From positions 1-64,000 of the forward strand of contig NZ_JAJIRO010000002.1 of assembly GCF_025717535.1 (NCBI RefSeq): 64,000 nucleotides of DNA, given 5' to 3'. The stretch is from Paucibacter sp. Y2R2-4 (GTDB lineage: Bacteria; Pseudomonadota; Gammaproteobacteria; Burkholderiales; Burkholderiaceae_C). Under the pieces are notes generated by a model. That model did not search any database. It worked only from the letters and a program-made list of their open reading frames with translations, and had not been told where the DNA came from. Positions 63,139 through 64,000 of this stretch are shown here, one piece after another (position 1 is the first letter of the stretch; the number at the start of each line of letters is the position of its first letter). A program made the translations under genes and the position numbers.

Positions 63139-64000
63139 GGCGCCACCTCCAGCAGGGCCTGCGGCAACTCACCCGCCACATCCGGGGCATACATGGCTTC
63201 GGCCCGGCTGCCGGGCAGCATGAAGCGGCCGGCGTTGTTCAGCCGCACGGTGTACTCCATCACATGCTTGCCACGAGGCAAGTATTCGAAATAAGCACGC
63301 CAGGCCTCGAAGCTGCGTTCTTCATAGCTGGGCCGCATGCCAGCCAGCTCACTGCGCTCGCCATTGCTGGGCTGCAGGGCCAAGCTCGATTGACCGCCCA
63401 GGCCCCCGCCCAAAATGAGCGCGCCCGCCGGCACCGGGTCAGACAAGGCCACCCAAGTCATATCGCTTTGTGCATCCAACTCCAGGCGCACCCGCATCAA
63501 ATCGCCGCGCGACCAACGTCCGGCCGTTTTTTGCTCCACGGCTTGCACCGTGCGAGTGATGCGGTAGCCACTGTTGAGCGCCGTCTTGAGCGGCACTGCC
63601 GCCAAGGACTGCAGCGTCACCCAAGGCTTGGCCGATGCAGTGGCCCCCTCTTGCTGCAGCTTCAAGGTTGCAGGCGCCGCTGGCGTCGCATTGGCGCCCC
63701 AAGGCAGTAAGAAGGCGCCGCCTTCGGGCTTGCTGGCCCATTCCAGGCTCTGGCTTTGCGCTCCCAAAGTCGCCTGTGTCTTGCCAGTGAGCTTGGCACC
63801 AGATTCAAATCGAGCCGAGAACTTATCCAGCGCCAACACGCCCCACAAATTCGCCGTCGTATTGCGCCAGGCGCCCTGGCGCTGGCGCGCCAAAGTACCC
63901 TGCACCAAACGTGGCATTTCAGCGGCCCAAGCGGGATCGTCCACCACCGCCAAGATCAGCCGCGAAGCATTGGCGTCGGCGCTGTCCATCAGCCACCACC
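63135..64000 (-). CDS. Alpha-2-macroglobulin family protein, C-terminal part (runs off the edge)
   Basis: C-terminal 288 residues or so of a bacterial alpha-2-macroglobulin (YfhM-type), periplasmic protease-trapping proteins thought to guard the cell wall with PbpC. The frame is open to base 64000 with Trp-Trp-Leu before the internal Met at 63989, so this is not the start. Visible features are the thioester-domain end (RQRQGAWRNTTANLWGVLALDKF) and the receptor-binding-like region VALSDPVPAGALILGGGLGG and SFEAWRAYFEYLPRGKHVMEYTVR. The thioester site itself lies outside the window. Confidence 0.9.
   Translation of the reverse strand, partial: WWLMDSADANASRLILAVVDDPAWAAEMPRLVQGTLARQRQGAWRNTTANLWGVLALDKFSARFESGAKLTGKTQATLGAQSQSLEWASKPEGGAFLLPWGANATPAAPATLKLQQEGATASAKPWVTLQSLAAVPLKTALNSGYRITRTVQAVEQKTAGRWSRGDLMRVRLELDAQSDMTWVALSDPVPAGALILGGGLGGQSSLALQPSNGERSELAGMRPSYEERSFEAWRAYFEYLPRGKHVMEYTVRLNNAGRFMLPGSRAEAMYAPDVAGELPQALLEVAP

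Overview
This 64 kb window looks like ordinary chromosomal core sequence from a GC-rich betaproteobacterium. Three things point to Burkholderiales, probably the Rubrivivax/Roseateles/Inhella-type group (Sphaerotilaceae). There are two PEP-CTERM proteins, a BPSS1780-type membrane protein next to homoserine kinase, and family-level protein resemblance throughout. The genus is an inference. I see no rRNA, tRNA, CRISPR array, insertion sequence, phage gene or plasmid function, and coding density is very high with many 4-base start/stop overlaps.

Layout. 1-7.4 kb: a gene-poor left edge, then on the minus strand tctA and tctB (tricarboxylate transporter membrane subunits, no tctC nearby). Beyond them are purU and a translationally coupled run of tatD, an inosine/uracil-type DNA glycosylase, a spermidine-synthase-like methyltransferase-fold protein and a GspE/PulE ATPase. 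7.4-13.5 kb: lolD-lolC diverge from the sulfate importer operon sbp-cysT-cysW-cysA, with a strikingly symmetric candidate operator between them. 13.6-15.4 kb: a divergent pair of PEP-CTERM proteins. 15.5-20.6 kb: polA diverging from DUF2782-thrB-BPSS1780. 20.8-24.6 kb: a PhoX-type phosphatase, then a BNR/sialidase-like propeller protein coupled to a small MoaD/ThiS ubiquitin-fold protein. 24.6-29.8 kb: uvrD, ychJ-like, a small membrane protein, truC and rarD.

29.8-35.5 kb: ahpC-ahpF peroxide defence, lysA with a divergent LysR-type regulator, and folE2. 35.6-38.7 kb: xseB-ispA-dxs isoprenoid operon. 39-43.4 kb: a Rieske oxygenase, an EamA transporter coupled to sseA, a universal stress protein and a ZIP metal transporter. 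43.6-47.8 kb: polyphosphate cluster ppx / sixA-ppk1 followed by an lpxH-like gene. 48.8-51.5 kb: an RpfE-type protein coupled to recJ. 52-57.6 kb: two chemoreceptors flanking rnm-yciO, then an anchorless TonB C-terminal-domain protein. 57.6-64 kb: membrane glutaredoxin, ridA, plsY with a His-rich tail, ybaK, ydiK, then pbpC and the C-terminal part of an alpha-2-macroglobulin that runs off the right edge.

The most interesting items are these: the BNR-propeller/MoaD-like operon with an 11-codon ORF stitched in by ATGA overlaps; the repeat-palindrome-repeat operator before sbp; an octamer tandem repeat in the ybaK 5' region; a nest of hairpins between ahpC and ahpF; a CRP-type palindrome between xseB and the Rieske gene; and a recurring -10-like hexamer 5-7 bases before start codons that suggests leaderless transcripts. 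I did not find a convincing wholly new multi-gene system.
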